Shown here: in pieces, positions 18,372 through 27,204 of the stretch
Layout of the letters: each line of letters opens with the position of its first letter
Numbering within the stretch: position 1 is the stretch's first letter
NCBI RefSeq assembly: GCF_044761665.1
Contig: NZ_JBIWCW010000009.1
Location: 1-64,000, forward strand
Reading direction: 5' to 3'
DNA from: Peribacillus sp044761665
GTDB lineage: Bacteria; Bacillota; Bacilli; Bacillales; DSM-1321
DNA length: 64,000 nucleotides
Made by a program: the position numbers and the translations under genes
The notes under the pieces: generated by a model
What the model was told of the DNA's origin: nothing
Database searches by the model: none
The model's input: the letters and a program-made list of their open reading frames with translations, nothing else

Positions 18372-19130
18372 CTAATCTTGATATATTTTTTGAGCTTCGT
18401 ATTTAAATCCTTGATACTGATAGCTTTGTTTTTTATACATTTCCCTTGGCGTATCTTCCCCATCGGCAACTAAGATAACGAACTTTTCAGGAAATCTATC
18501 CATAACAAATTTTTGTAATGCGCTACCGATTCCTTTATTTCGGTATTTCTGCTCAACAGTTAGGTTGTCTATTTCTACTGTGTCATTGGAGATGATGATA
18601 TCGACGCATCCAGCTGGCTCCCCTTTATAAAATGCCAGAAGCTGAAGTATATCCTTATTTTTGTATTGGCGCTTGTTCAAATCGATTTTTTGATTGGCAA
18701 ACTCACTTCCAAAAATTAAATCATATTGATAATTTAGCTGAAGATAGATTTCTAGGTTCGTATCTGTCACGACTTGAATGTATATATCCGGGTTCGTTCT
18801 CAACACAGGAAAGCATTCTGGTTGAATAACATATAATTCTATAAAACCTATTTCATATTCTCTATCAGTTAGGTAAGCAATAAGTTCAAGTGTTGGTTTT
18901 TCATTAGCGGGAAAATAAAATTTAACATGTTTTTGTCCTTTTTTCAGATGATATTCCCTTAAGTACGTTTCCGCTTCTTTAAATTCAGATAAATGCGGTA
19001 CATATGTAAACTCAATAAAATTACTATCATACCTAGTCAACATCTGTGGGTAATGAACGTGTCTGTATTGTTCATTTTTAGCCACTACTTGTCCTAGCGT
19101 ATAAATATCTTCAAATGTTATTTGCTTCAT
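18372..19130 (-). CDS. Two-part GNAT acetyltransferase
   Basis: The 252-residue protein carries its GNAT domain in the C-terminal half: GEPAGCVDIIISNDTVEIDNLTVEQKYRNKGIGSALQKFV contains the acetyl-CoA loop (Q-K-Y-R-N-K-G-I-G), and DTPREMYKKQSYQYQGF ends the fold. The N-terminal half is a degenerate GNAT-like region, as in many Bacillus acetyltransferases of this length. The start ATG follows AGGAGA, and a terminator follows the stop, so it is transcribed alone. Its promoter region holds copy 2 of an AT-rich repeat. Confidence 0.8.
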   Translation of the reverse strand: MKQITFEDIYTLGQVVAKNEQYRHVHYPQMLTRYDSNFIEFTYVPHLSEFKEAETYLREYHLKKGQKHVKFYFPANEKPTLELIAYLTDREYEIGFIELYVIQPECFPVLRTNPDIYIQVVTDTNLEIYLQLNYQYDLIFGSEFANQKIDLNKRQYKNKDILQLLAFYKGEPAGCVDIIISNDTVEIDNLTVEQKYRNKGIGSALQKFVMDRFPEKFVILVADGEDTPREMYKKQSYQYQGFKYEAQKIYQD

Positions 19131-19213
19131 ATATTTTTCTCCTAAATTAAAGTAACTTCCGCATTTTATCAGTTTACTATTATTTAAAAAATGTTTCTTA
19201 CTATCATATTTAA

Positions 19214-19256
19214 CAATATCATAAAATGTAACTAAAATTACATATTATTCTAATTA
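19214..19256. repeat. AT-rich intergenic repeat, copy 2
   Basis: It matches 14904..14954 over ATATCATAAAATGTAAC, ATTACATATTATT and CTAATT. The minus strand contains TGTAAT-TTTA-GTTACA, a dyad suited to a dimeric regulator. It lies 84 bp upstream of the GNAT gene start at 19130. Confidence 0.5.
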
Positions 19257-19479
19257 TTTGTGTTTATCAAGAATAGTTAAATGTAATATATAGTTATTGT
19301 GTATTCATAAACGACCAAAGTCCTTTTTATTAGGGATTTACTTCCCGCTTACCCATTGACGCTTTACTAGGCACAGGCATGCATTTAAACAAGTAAATAC
19401 ATCGAGTTGACGATATACCTGATTAGACTCTATAATATCGAAATCCAAATAGAATATTACGTAAAGGACTGAAAATTAA

Positions 19480-20322
19480 ATGATAAAATCTTTTTTAATG
19501 GTAGGGCAATCAAATATGGCGGGTCGTGGATTCTTGCATGAGGTAGAACCTATCTATAATGAAAAAATAAAAATGCTGCGCAACGGTCAGTGGCAAATGA
19601 TGACAGAACCGATTAATTATGATCGACCAGTTGCTGGTGTAAGTCTAGCAGCATCTTTTGCAGAGGCATGGTCGAAAAGCCACCCAGATGAAGAAATTGG
19701 TTTGATTCCTTGTGCAGAAGGCGGCAGCTCCTTGAACGATTGGCATCCCCAGGGTACTCTTTTTCAACATGCGTTGTCTGAAGCAAGGTTTGCTCTGGAA
19801 ACTAGTGAAATTTGTGGCATACTGTGGCATCAAGGTGAAAGTGATAGCAATAATTCACTACATGAAACGTATTATGAAAAATTATCTCTTATCATTGAAA
19901 CTTTACGAAAAGAATTAAACCTTCAAAATATCCCATTAATCATCGGGGGGCTTGGTGATTTTCTTGGTAAAAATGGTTTCGGAAAGTACTCAACAGAATT
20001 CCAAGAAATAAACGAACATTTACGTCGATTCACTCATGAGCAGCCAAATTGTTATTTTGTATCAGCAGAAGGTTTAACTGCCAATCCAGATGGTATTCAT
20101 TTTAACGCCATTTCCCAACGGAAATTCGGTTATCGTTACTACGAAGCATTTTCGAAAAAGTGTCATATTTTAGAGTCTCTCGCGGATGAAGATCAATCAC
20201 TAAAAATAAAAAATAGCTACTCGAAAACTGAACTAATTTATATTTACAGTATGAATTTAGCTCTTGGTAAAATCACATACGCTGAATTTGAAGCACAAAT
20301 GGCAAAGTTAATGCAGCCTTGA
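19480..20322 (+). CDS. SGNH/sialate-O-acetylesterase-type carbohydrate esterase
   Basis: The 280-residue cytosolic esterase has the GQSNMAG block at residues 8-14 (nucleophile Ser), CAEGGSSLNDW, the WHQGESDS block and PDGIHFNA near residue 208 with the catalytic His. This is the DUF303/SASA family, which removes acetyl groups from sugars. No signal peptide is present, so it likely acts on imported material. The last 50 residues are helical and variable. It is the only gene between two terminators. Start ATG 19480 has a weak AGGACTG site. Confidence 0.85.
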   Translation: MIKSFLMVGQSNMAGRGFLHEVEPIYNEKIKMLRNGQWQMMTEPINYDRPVAGVSLAASFAEAWSKSHPDEEIGLIPCAEGGSSLNDWHPQGTLFQHALSEARFALETSEICGILWHQGESDSNNSLHETYYEKLSLIIETLRKELNLQNIPLIIGGLGDFLGKNGFGKYSTEFQEINEHLRRFTHEQPNCYFVSAEGLTANPDGIHFNAISQRKFGYRYYEAFSKKCHILESLADEDQSLKIKNSYSKTELIYIYSMNLALGKITYAEFEAQMAKLMQP

Positions 20323-20385
20323 TTCCTTTACTTCACCTTGGTTTACTTATTCAAAAAACTATATTAATTAGTAAGTAATATGTTA

Positions 20386-20428
20386 CGGGAATTTTCAGGT
20401 CTCTTATGGAGATCCCTTTCCCGCTTTT
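20386..20428 (+). terminator. Terminator of the esterase gene
   Basis: CGGGAA and TTCCCG arms enclose GTCTC/GAGAT pairing and are followed by CTTTTCCTTTT. Confidence 0.75.
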
Positions 20429-20516
20429 CCTTTTCTTATTTGCTATTCATAAGCTAGCTATAGGAAAATAGGAATTTGAACAAAAATGGAAAGGTATTGA
20501 ATTGATAGGAATAAAA

Positions 20517-20564
20517 AGGAGCTGTCCCAAAAGTCAGGAAAATGACTTTTAGGGCAGCCCCCTT
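20517..20564 (-). terminator. Terminator of the methionine aminopeptidase gene
   Basis: On the minus strand GGGGGCTGCCCTAAAAGTCA pairs with TGACTTTTGGGACAGCTCC and is followed by TTTTT. A smaller GC-rich hairpin (20573..20600) lies before it. Confidence 0.85.
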
Positions 20565-20625
20565 CATTTATTATCAGGCAGTCGGCTTTGTCGACGGCAG
20601 TTTTTTTTATTTACCGTATACTGTA

Positions 20626-21381
20626 TTAAAGGGTAACAATTATCGGGCCATCTTTGGTAAGGATGATCGTATGTTCTAATTGGGCTACATAGCTTTTTTC
20701 GGTAGCATAGGTCCATCCGTCATTTTTTTGGAAGACCTCTTCTTCTAAGGTCGAGATGAATGGTTCGAAAGCGATAACCATCCCTTCTTTTAATATATCA
20801 TTATCCCATGGATCATAATAATTACAAATATGGGCAGGAGCTTCATGTATCTTTCGTCCAACACCGTGTCCGGTGAGATTTTCAATAACGGTGAATCCAT
20901 GTTGTTTTGCTGTTTCAAATACTGCTTTTCCGAGTTTGCTTTTTTTGGATCCGGGTTTTGCTTTCTTAAGACCTGCTTCAAACGCCAGTTTGGCAACGTC
21001 GCATAGTTTGGTTAAGACTTCATTTCCTTCCCCCACTACAAATGAAATTCCAGTATCTGCGAAATATCCATTTTTTGAAGCAGATACATCTATATTGACT
21101 AGATCCCCTTCTTGAATAATGCGATCACCAGGGATGCCGTGTGCAACTTCCTCATTAATACTGATGCAAGTATAGCCCGGAAAATCATATTCCCCTTTAG
21201 GGGCGGAAACTGCTCCGGCCTCTTTTAAACGCTCTCCCGCGATATCATCAAGTTCTTTGGTCGTTATGCCGGGAATTGATCTTTGTACCAATTCATCTCT
21301 AATGGAAGCGATGATTTTACCAATTTCCTTTAGACCATTAAAATCTTCTTCTGTTTTTGCAATCACTTTTCCACACCTCAT
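20626..21381 (-). CDS. map: Methionine aminopeptidase, type I
   Basis: The 251-residue enzyme removes the N-terminal Met from new proteins in the cytosol. The pita-bread fold and metal ligands are clear: His in NEEVAHGIPGD (substrate contact), Asp in VNIDVSA, Asp in FADTGISF, His in LTGHGVG, Glu in AFEPF and Glu in AQLEHTI. It is more like B. subtilis MapB (YflG, about 249 residues) than the essential Map next to the ribosomal genes, so it is probably the second copy. Start: ATG 21381 with GAGG upstream. It is monocistronic, with a strong terminator. Confidence 0.92.
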   Translation of the reverse strand: MRCGKVIAKTEEDFNGLKEIGKIIASIRDELVQRSIPGITTKELDDIAGERLKEAGAVSAPKGEYDFPGYTCISINEEVAHGIPGDRIIQEGDLVNIDVSASKNGYFADTGISFVVGEGNEVLTKLCDVAKLAFEAGLKKAKPGSKKSKLGKAVFETAKQHGFTVIENLTGHGVGRKIHEAPAHICNYYDPWDNDILKEGMVIAFEPFISTLEEEVFQKNDGWTYATEKSYVAQLEHTIILTKDGPIIVTL

Positions 21382-21629
21382 TTTTCTCTTTGTAGTCTCT
21401 TCGATTAATTCCTTCCAATAAGAAATAAGCTTAATTATACATCGAAGGGTATGAAAAGAAAATAAATGAGCAATATTGATTTAGATTCTTTATGTTATTC
21501 CCTAATATATTCCACTCTCTGAAAATGGTCATCATCTTTCAATTCCCCATGATTTTACCGAAAAATTTTCGAGGCTTTATGAGGATTTAAATACTATCTA
21601 ATTATTTATGGTTCACTTGCAGACAGTAA

Positions 21630-21662
21630 AGAACCCCAAGTTAAAAACTAGGGATTCTTTAA
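21630..21662 (-). terminator. Terminator of the lactate-dehydrogenase/BASS operon
   Basis: On the minus strand AAAGAATCCCTAG and CTTGGGGTTCTTT form an imperfect hairpin directly after the BASS gene stop. Confidence 0.6.
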
Positions 21663-21673
21663 AATCTTCATAA

Positions 21674-22651
21674 TCAAAGTTTAGTCTCCACTGGATGGAT
21701 TGGCATTTCCTCTATGCTTTCATCGTTAGTGGACTTTTTTGACCAGTAAGTCGCAAGTATGGGTCCGGAGATATTATGCCAAGCAGCTGCGAGGACGCTT
21801 GGGAGTGCTGCCATTGGCCCAAAATGGGCTGTGGCCAGAGTAACGCCTAGCCCTGAGTTCTGCATGCCCACTTCAATCGATATCGCTCTTCTATTCACTT
21901 CATCAAGTCCTGACATTTTTGCTGCAAAGTAACCTAAAAGAAGTCCGAATCCATTGTGAAGCATCACTGCAGTAAATATTAGGAATCCTGATGTAGCAAT
22001 TGTAGTTGCGTTGCCTGAGACTACTGCGCTCACAATGGTGATAATGGCTGCAACCGATATAAGTGGTAGTACAGTTAAACTTTTCTCTACAGTAACCGGG
22101 AAAAACCGCTTAATGATTAGACCTAAAATAATCGGAAGAATGATGACTTGAATGATGGACATAAACATGGCTGTGAAATTAACTGGCATCCATTGACCAG
22201 CAAGCCAAAGCAGAAGCAATGGTGTCATGATTGGAGCCAGTAAGGTTGATACTGATGTCATAGCAATTGACAAGGGAACGTTCCCTTTTGCCAGATATAC
22301 CATAACGTTAGAGGCTGTTCCGCCTGGCACACAGCCAAGTAAAACCAGACCTGCAGCTAATTCATTTGGCAAATTCATGAGTTTTGCAATAAGGAAAGCA
22401 ACAAGTGGCATGATAATAAACTGTGCGCAAACGCCAATTATTACGGGCAGAGGTTTTGTTATGATAATTTTAAAATCAACAGCCTTCAAAGTGAGCCCCA
22501 TTCCAAACATGACAACGCCAAGCAAAATCGTAATATATCCCCCAAGTCCCAAAAATGGTTCTGGAAACATAAAAGCAATGACGGAGATTAAGATTACCCA
22601 AACAGCAAAATACTTTCCGGCAATAGCACTGAATGCTTCTAGAACTTTCAT
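21674..22651 (-). CDS. BASS-family sodium-dependent transporter (YocS-like)
   Basis: The 325-residue membrane protein has about ten hydrophobic segments and family blocks GLVLLGCVPGGTASNVMVYLAKGN (near residue 105) and EVGMQNSGLGVTLA (near residue 262), the two crossover sequences that bind sodium in bile-acid:sodium symporter folds. Bacterial members carry small organic acids such as pantoate or keto acids. Its gene begins 5 bp after the stop of the FAD-linked dehydrogenase, so the two form an operon. A hydroxy- or keto-acid substrate made or used by that enzyme is a fair inference. Confidence 0.85.
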   Translation of the reverse strand: MKVLEAFSAIAGKYFAVWVILISVIAFMFPEPFLGLGGYITILLGVVMFGMGLTLKAVDFKIIITKPLPVIIGVCAQFIIMPLVAFLIAKLMNLPNELAAGLVLLGCVPGGTASNVMVYLAKGNVPLSIAMTSVSTLLAPIMTPLLLLWLAGQWMPVNFTAMFMSIIQVIILPIILGLIIKRFFPVTVEKSLTVLPLISVAAIITIVSAVVSGNATTIATSGFLIFTAVMLHNGFGLLLGYFAAKMSGLDEVNRRAISIEVGMQNSGLGVTLATAHFGPMAALPSVLAAAWHNISGPILATYWSKKSTNDESIEEMPIHPVETKL

Positions 22652-22655
22652 ATCA

Positions 22656-24044
22656 TCACTCGCCTTCTTGCAAGAATATTTTACTTGGATTTAATAGATT
22701 TTCAGGATCAAGCGCTTTTTTTATTTTTTCCATTACCAATAGAGACTCTCCATGTTCCTGTTTCTGATATTTCCGTTTACCGAAACCTACCCCATGTTCT
22801 CCGGTGCAGGTCCCGTTACGATCTAGGGCATAAAGAACAATTTGTTCATTTAATTGTTTAGCTCTTTCAACCTCTTCTTGATTTTCGTTATCGATCATTA
22901 ATAATATATGATAGTTGCCATCCCCTACATGGCCAACGATTCCTCCGGTCAGTCCCAAGGCATCCACAGTCTCCCTTGCATGTAGGATCGCACCTGAAAG
23001 CTCTGAAATCGGTAGGCAGACATCCGTGACCATTAGTTGTTTTCCAGGATGGCTATGGATGAAGGAATAGGCAAGATGATGGCGGGCTTCCCATAAACGG
23101 TTTCTCGCAGCATTATCCGTCTCAAATTCAATATCGAGGCAATTATGTTCGGCTACGATTTCTTGTGTAAACTCTACGTCCTGCTTCAAACCTGCTTCAT
23201 TTCCATGAAACTCCAAAAATAACGTCGGTTTCTCGGTAAAGCTTGTTTCATTATGAAGATTAACCTGTTTGATGGATGGTTCATCTACAAGTTCGACCCT
23301 TGCGATTGGGACCCCAGCTTGCAATATGGATACAACAGCTTCCACTGCATCATTCAACGTCGGAAAGGAAGCCCTTGCCGCCATAACATGCTCAGGAATT
23401 CCATACACTCTTAAGGTCAATTCGGTAAAACATCCAAGTGTTCCTTCAGAACCAACAAAAAGACCGTTAAGATGGTAACCTGATGATGATTTAGCGGCTA
23501 AATTGCCAGTATGTATAATTGAACCATCTGCAAGAACCACTTCCAGATCACGGACTTGGTCACGCATTACACCATATTTGACAGATGTCGTTCCACTAGC
23601 ATTGGTGGCAGCCATTCCACCTAGTGTGGCGTCTGCTCCTGGGTCGACGGAAAAGAATAAACCGAATTTTTTCAATTCTTTGTTCAGTTGCGAACGTGTC
23701 ACACCTGGTTGAACCTTTACAAGAAAATCATTTTCACGTACTTCCAGGACTTTATTCATTAAGGAAAAATCTATGGTTATTCCATGTTGATAAGGAATGA
23801 TATGTCCTTCGAGGCTTGAGCCCAAACCAAAAGGGATTATCGGAATTTTATACAAATTCGCCACTTTCACAACTTCACTCACTTGCTGTGTTGTTTCAGG
23901 GAATACGACAATATCGGGCAGGCTTACAGCATGATATGATTCATCTCTGCCATGCAATTCTCTTACGGTCTGGTTTTCCGTAACTTGGCTTTCCGAGAGA
24001 ACTTCTTTTAATGCATTAAATAAATTTACACTAGTTGCTACCAT
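22656..24044 (-). CDS. FAD-linked D-2-hydroxyacid dehydrogenase (GlcD/DLD type)
   Basis: The 462-residue enzyme has a PCMH FAD-binding domain (PIIPFGLGSSLEGHIIP near residue 72, GADATLGGMAATNASG near 140, GYHLNGLFVGSEGTLG near 190) and the C-terminal cap with HVGDGNYH, TGEHGVGFGK and LDPENLLNPSKIF. This family oxidises D-lactate, glycolate or other D-2-hydroxy acids and passes electrons to quinone or cytochrome. The residues do not separate these substrates. It is the first gene of a two-gene operon with the BASS carrier, facing a FadR-type regulator across a region with two palindromes. Confidence 0.87.
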   Translation of the reverse strand: MVATSVNLFNALKEVLSESQVTENQTVRELHGRDESYHAVSLPDIVVFPETTQQVSEVVKVANLYKIPIIPFGLGSSLEGHIIPYQHGITIDFSLMNKVLEVRENDFLVKVQPGVTRSQLNKELKKFGLFFSVDPGADATLGGMAATNASGTTSVKYGVMRDQVRDLEVVLADGSIIHTGNLAAKSSSGYHLNGLFVGSEGTLGCFTELTLRVYGIPEHVMAARASFPTLNDAVEAVVSILQAGVPIARVELVDEPSIKQVNLHNETSFTEKPTLFLEFHGNEAGLKQDVEFTQEIVAEHNCLDIEFETDNAARNRLWEARHHLAYSFIHSHPGKQLMVTDVCLPISELSGAILHARETVDALGLTGGIVGHVGDGNYHILLMIDNENQEEVERAKQLNEQIVLYALDRNGTCTGEHGVGFGKRKYQKQEHGESLLVMEKIKKALDPENLLNPSKIFLQEGE

Positions 24045-24163
24045 CCAAATCTCCTACTTTCGCAATAAAATATGTTTTTAATATTAAAGCTGGGTTTAGA
24101 AATAACTTGTAACCGATTTCATAACAACGTTGGTTCGCTAGACGCCATTGATATTATTAGATA

Positions 24164-24178
24164 ACTGGTCTAACCAAT
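24164..24178. promoter_or_regulatory. Operator-like palindrome 1 for FadR/GntR regulator
   Basis: ACTGGT-CTA-ACCAAT is a near-perfect dyad with the T-G-G-T-N3-A-C-C-A core known for FadR-subfamily regulators such as PdhR and LldR. It lies 120 bp upstream of the dehydrogenase start. Confidence 0.7.
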
Positions 24179-24324
24179 TACATTATACTAAATATTTTGA
24201 TATTTTCAACAACTATTCTTTTTGCTTATTTTCCTCATGGATTAATCTTTTTTTAGCAACTTAGTATACTTTCCATGTTATTCAGGAGAAAAAACTTCTC
24301 TGAAATAGACTGGAATGATTTTCA

Positions 24325-24343
24325 ATATTGGTCTAACCAATAT
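24325..24343. promoter_or_regulatory. Operator-like palindrome 2 for FadR/GntR regulator
   Basis: ATATTGGT-CTA-ACCAATAT is a perfect 8-bp dyad around the same CTA centre, 143 bp upstream of the regulator start. Two identical cores 161 bp apart suggest control of both divergent promoters, possibly with looping. Confidence 0.75.
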
Positions 24344-24485
24344 AAATTCGTGACTTTTTTCAATAAAAAGTATATTTTGATTATAATAGCCCGCTTTCTA
24401 TTCATAAAAGACTTATTAAAATGAGTCACCCTTAGTCGACCCGATGTTGGCTTTTGAGATATTATTGAAGGATGTGTAGGAAGTA

Positions 24486-25223
24486 ATGGATTCTATACCA
24501 GTTAAGTCCCCCAAAGTGTACGAAATCATTTTCAATCAAATTAAGGAATCTTTCATTAACGGTGAATTGAAACCTGGAGATAAGTTACCTGCTGAGCGGG
24601 AGTTGTCCAATCGTTTCAAGGTGAGTCGAACTTCTATTAGAGAAGCACTTCGTGTATTGGAGAGTAACGGCGTCATTGAGGTTAGACCAGGAGACGGGAC
24701 ATTTATTAGGCAATCTGAAGTTCAGTCATTAATTGCACGCTTATCTAACACGATCATAAATGCTGAGAACCACTTGATTTATGAAATGTTGGAAGTTCGA
24801 CGGGTAATAGAAACCGAGTGTGCTTTTCTTGCTGCACAGAGAGCAAGCTCTTTAGATTTAAAAAATATCATGAACGCTTTAGAAGATATGGCAAACTCGG
24901 AACAAGATGAAGAACTTGGCTTGCAGGCAGATCTGCTGTTTCACAATAGTATTGCACAAGCAGCAAATAACTCTATATTTTCTGGATTGGTTCAGACTCT
25001 TAGTGAACAAATGAAAGATACAATCCGTGCCACCCGACGACATCGTTTCGCAAAACCCGGTCATTTTCAAGAAACGCTTCAAGAACATAAAGATATCTAC
25101 TTTTCTATTGCTTTAAAGGAAGCGGACAAAGCCAAACAACTAATGGATGCCCATATTATTCGCATTAGAAAACAAATGGCAACCGCTACACTTGAAAGCA
25201 TTGGAGATCCTAGTGGAAAATAG
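24486..25223 (+). CDS. FadR-subfamily GntR transcription regulator
   Basis: The 245-residue regulator has an N-terminal winged helix (KVYEIIFNQIKESFINGELKPGDKLPAERELSNRFKVSRTSIREALRVLESNGVIEVRPGDGTFI, residues 9-75) and a helical FCD effector domain (EMLEVRRVIETECAFLAA, then FHNSIAQAANN and EHKDIYFSIALKEADKAKQLMDAHI) with the usual metal-binding His and Asp positions. It is divergent from the D-2-hydroxyacid dehydrogenase/BASS operon and probably represses it and itself until the hydroxy acid is present. Start: ATG 24486, six bases after GTAGGAAG. Confidence 0.88.
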   Translation: MDSIPVKSPKVYEIIFNQIKESFINGELKPGDKLPAERELSNRFKVSRTSIREALRVLESNGVIEVRPGDGTFIRQSEVQSLIARLSNTIINAENHLIYEMLEVRRVIETECAFLAAQRASSLDLKNIMNALEDMANSEQDEELGLQADLLFHNSIAQAANNSIFSGLVQTLSEQMKDTIRATRRHRFAKPGHFQETLQEHKDIYFSIALKEADKAKQLMDAHIIRIRKQMATATLESIGDPSGK

Positions 25224-25250
25224 GTTAAACTTGTGTTGTTTTGAAAAAGT

Positions 25251-25550
25251 CTAATTTGTTTCGTCTGTAATCTTGGCACCGGTTATATCAATTTCATCGT
25301 ATTTACTTTTGTAATACATTTTGTCGTCTTTATAATATATATTCTTTTTATCAGTCGTCATCACGTTCCCATCTGGCAATTCAATCGTTATCATTTGATT
25401 ACTATCATTTGAAGTCCCTCCAGCTGGAACGAAGGTATTCTTATTTTTGGCTATTTGATTCCATGTTCCGAGAAAAAGTATAAGAGCAAATATGGTTATG
25501 GCTATATATAAAGTCCATCGACGCTTTTTAAATCTATCACTTCTATTCAA
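25251..25550 (-). CDS. Hypothetical membrane-anchored protein
   Basis: The 99-residue protein has a basic start (NRSDRFKKRRW), one membrane segment (about residues 13-33) and an outside domain with repeated Asp/Lys/Tyr turns (YYKDDKMYYKSKYDEI). I recognise no family. It converges on the FadR-type regulator with 27 bp between the stops. Start ATG 25550 has GGAGAA upstream. Confidence 0.6.
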   Translation of the reverse strand: MNRSDRFKKRRWTLYIAITIFALILFLGTWNQIAKNKNTFVPAGGTSNDSNQMITIELPDGNVMTTDKKNIYYKDDKMYYKSKYDEIDITGAKITDETN

Positions 25551-25855
25551 AGTAGTTCTCCTTTAGTGAATTTTTCAGAGTCTCAAAATACTGTACCTCT
25601 TTAACCGAGCCTAATACAAGAGAAAGTATTTAAAACTTATTACCAATCTATCTTAATTACTAAGAAGCCATTATTCCTTCTAAACGTGATAGTATCAGTA
25701 ATCAAACCATGTCTATCAAGAATTATCTTCTTTCATTTCCAAAGCTTCTGCCCTTTCTTATATGTATTTTATGACAGTCATTATAATTGCCCTACCATTT
25801 TCAGCTAATTCTACATACTTTAATATAGCTAATCCCTCTCAGGAAAGAAGGTAGT
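25551..25855. other. Intergenic region, promoter zone
   Basis: About 300 bp between divergent genes with no open frame. It must hold the promoters of the membrane-anchored protein and the phospholipase-like gene, but I see no certain motif. Confidence 0.3.
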
Positions 25856-26128
25856 ATGTTGAATAGAAATAATCGGTTAAATCGAGGTTTTTGTGTACCG
25901 GGATATAGGTGGTGCGGACCGGGTTGTTCGGGACCTGGTGCACCTACTAATGGCGTCGATTCGTGCTGTAAATCACATGATATATGTTATGAAAGATATG
26001 GACCTTCAGAGCACTGCGATCGAATCTTTCAGAATTGTCTGCGTCCATACATGAATACACGTAATAAAACGGGCAGAGATGCTACCCTTTTTTATGGGAT
26101 TACGAGGTTGAATAATAGATTTAGGTAA
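25856..26128 (+). CDS. Small phospholipase-A2-like protein
   Basis: The 90-residue protein carries the core of secreted/parvovirus-type phospholipase A2: a calcium loop YRWCGPGCSGPG (residues about 16-27) and the catalytic helix DSCCKSHDICYERYG (about 35-49) with the His-Asp pair. More Cys residues (HCDRIFQNCL) can make disulfides. The whole protein is little more than this fold. No classical signal peptide is present, so its place and target are open; a spore or stress role is possible. ATG 25856 follows GAAAGAAGG. A strong terminator follows. Similar small proteins in Bacillus genomes are annotated as parvovirus-coat VP1-like. Confidence 0.82.
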   Translation: MLNRNNRLNRGFCVPGYRWCGPGCSGPGAPTNGVDSCCKSHDICYERYGPSEHCDRIFQNCLRPYMNTRNKTGRDATLFYGITRLNNRFR

Positions 26129-26150
26129 ACCTTCCTCTCTATATGTAAAG

Positions 26151-26179
26151 AAAATCAATGTTGCATGGCATTGATTTTT
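26151..26179 (+). terminator. Terminator of the phospholipase-like gene
   Basis: AAAATCAATG-TTGCATGG-CATTGATTTT forms a perfect 10-bp stem with a T run. Confidence 0.9.
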
Positions 26180-26247
26180 CTGCTTTTTTGGTAGCGCCTT
26201 TCTCTCTACCTGTTATAATTAAGAACGAATGAAAGAGGTGGGCACGC

Positions 26248-27159
26248 TTGTCATCTAGTAATAACGATCATCCAACTAGGAAAGATTGGTTAAAATTATG
26301 TTATATGGGATTATATTTAGTGGGTCTCTTTTGGATAATAGGGTCGGGTATCTATCAATTTATTGATCTATCCCTTGAAGGGTCCAATAAAAATGTTCAA
26401 GACGAAAGAATGGACGGAGATGAAACGCAAGTACAGAAGGTATCAAAGGAACCGACCTTGACTTCTCTAATTGTACAACCTCTAGCTGAATCCGAAAAAG
26501 CAAAAATCGTGTTTGAACACCTTGGCTATCTGCTTCTCTTGTTAATCTTCTTTTTATTAGCTCCCATCCCTTTAGAACGTATGAAACGGTTTAAATTAAT
26601 GAACTTTGAGTTTGAGAAAGAATCAGCAGAGCAGGATGTTGCGGAGAGAATTACTATTCAACAGAATAAATTCGCTTTTCTCATTGATTGGTTACGGGAA
26701 GAAAACACCGATAAGTTTTTGAGGATTACGAGAGTACATACCAGCTATCGAGCTTTTCTAACAGAAATGCTGAATGAAATGATGGAGTATTATAGGAAGG
26801 ATGACATTTTCTTTGAATTTGATATCAAGACAGAGACTCAATTCAGGAAGAATCATTCCGATTACCCGAGAATTGTTAGAAACTCTTTAAACGTTGCCGC
26901 ATCACTGGGATTGGCCATTCCAATAAACAAAGAAAACGACAGGCATATCTATTTTAAAAACTATATGATCCATACAATCAAGGTCAAAGAAAACGTTTAT
27001 ACCGATGAAGAAACAGTCGTTACGTATGTTATTATCTTGCATAGTTATCGAACGACCTTCGATGAGTATGACGGCCAATTGCTAGCAGGAATCGCTTCCT
27101 TAACCTATGAATTGTTTCAAAAGTATCATACGCTAGCTGCAATTAACGATATAAATTGA
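26248..27159 (+). CDS. Membrane protein with two helices and a cytosolic domain
   Basis: The 303-residue protein has a first membrane segment at about residues 17-38, an outer loop rich in Glu/Asp/Gln (about 40-85), a second segment at about 88-108, and a cytosolic C-terminal domain of about 190 residues. This domain starts with a helical linker (EFEKESAEQDVAERITIQQNK) and ends with an alternating strand/helix pattern that could be GAF-like, but I cannot confirm this. The layout suggests a membrane sensor lacking a kinase part. Start: TTG 26248 after AAAGAGGTG. Confidence 0.6.
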   Translation: MSSSNNDHPTRKDWLKLCYMGLYLVGLFWIIGSGIYQFIDLSLEGSNKNVQDERMDGDETQVQKVSKEPTLTSLIVQPLAESEKAKIVFEHLGYLLLLLIFFLLAPIPLERMKRFKLMNFEFEKESAEQDVAERITIQQNKFAFLIDWLREENTDKFLRITRVHTSYRAFLTEMLNEMMEYYRKDDIFFEFDIKTETQFRKNHSDYPRIVRNSLNVAASLGLAIPINKENDRHIYFKNYMIHTIKVKENVYTDEETVVTYVIILHSYRTTFDEYDGQLLAGIASLTYELFQKYHTLAAINDIN

Positions 27160-27204
27160 ATTCAAGCGGGAAATTCAGTAAAATATAAGTAAGAGGTGAT
27201 AGCG

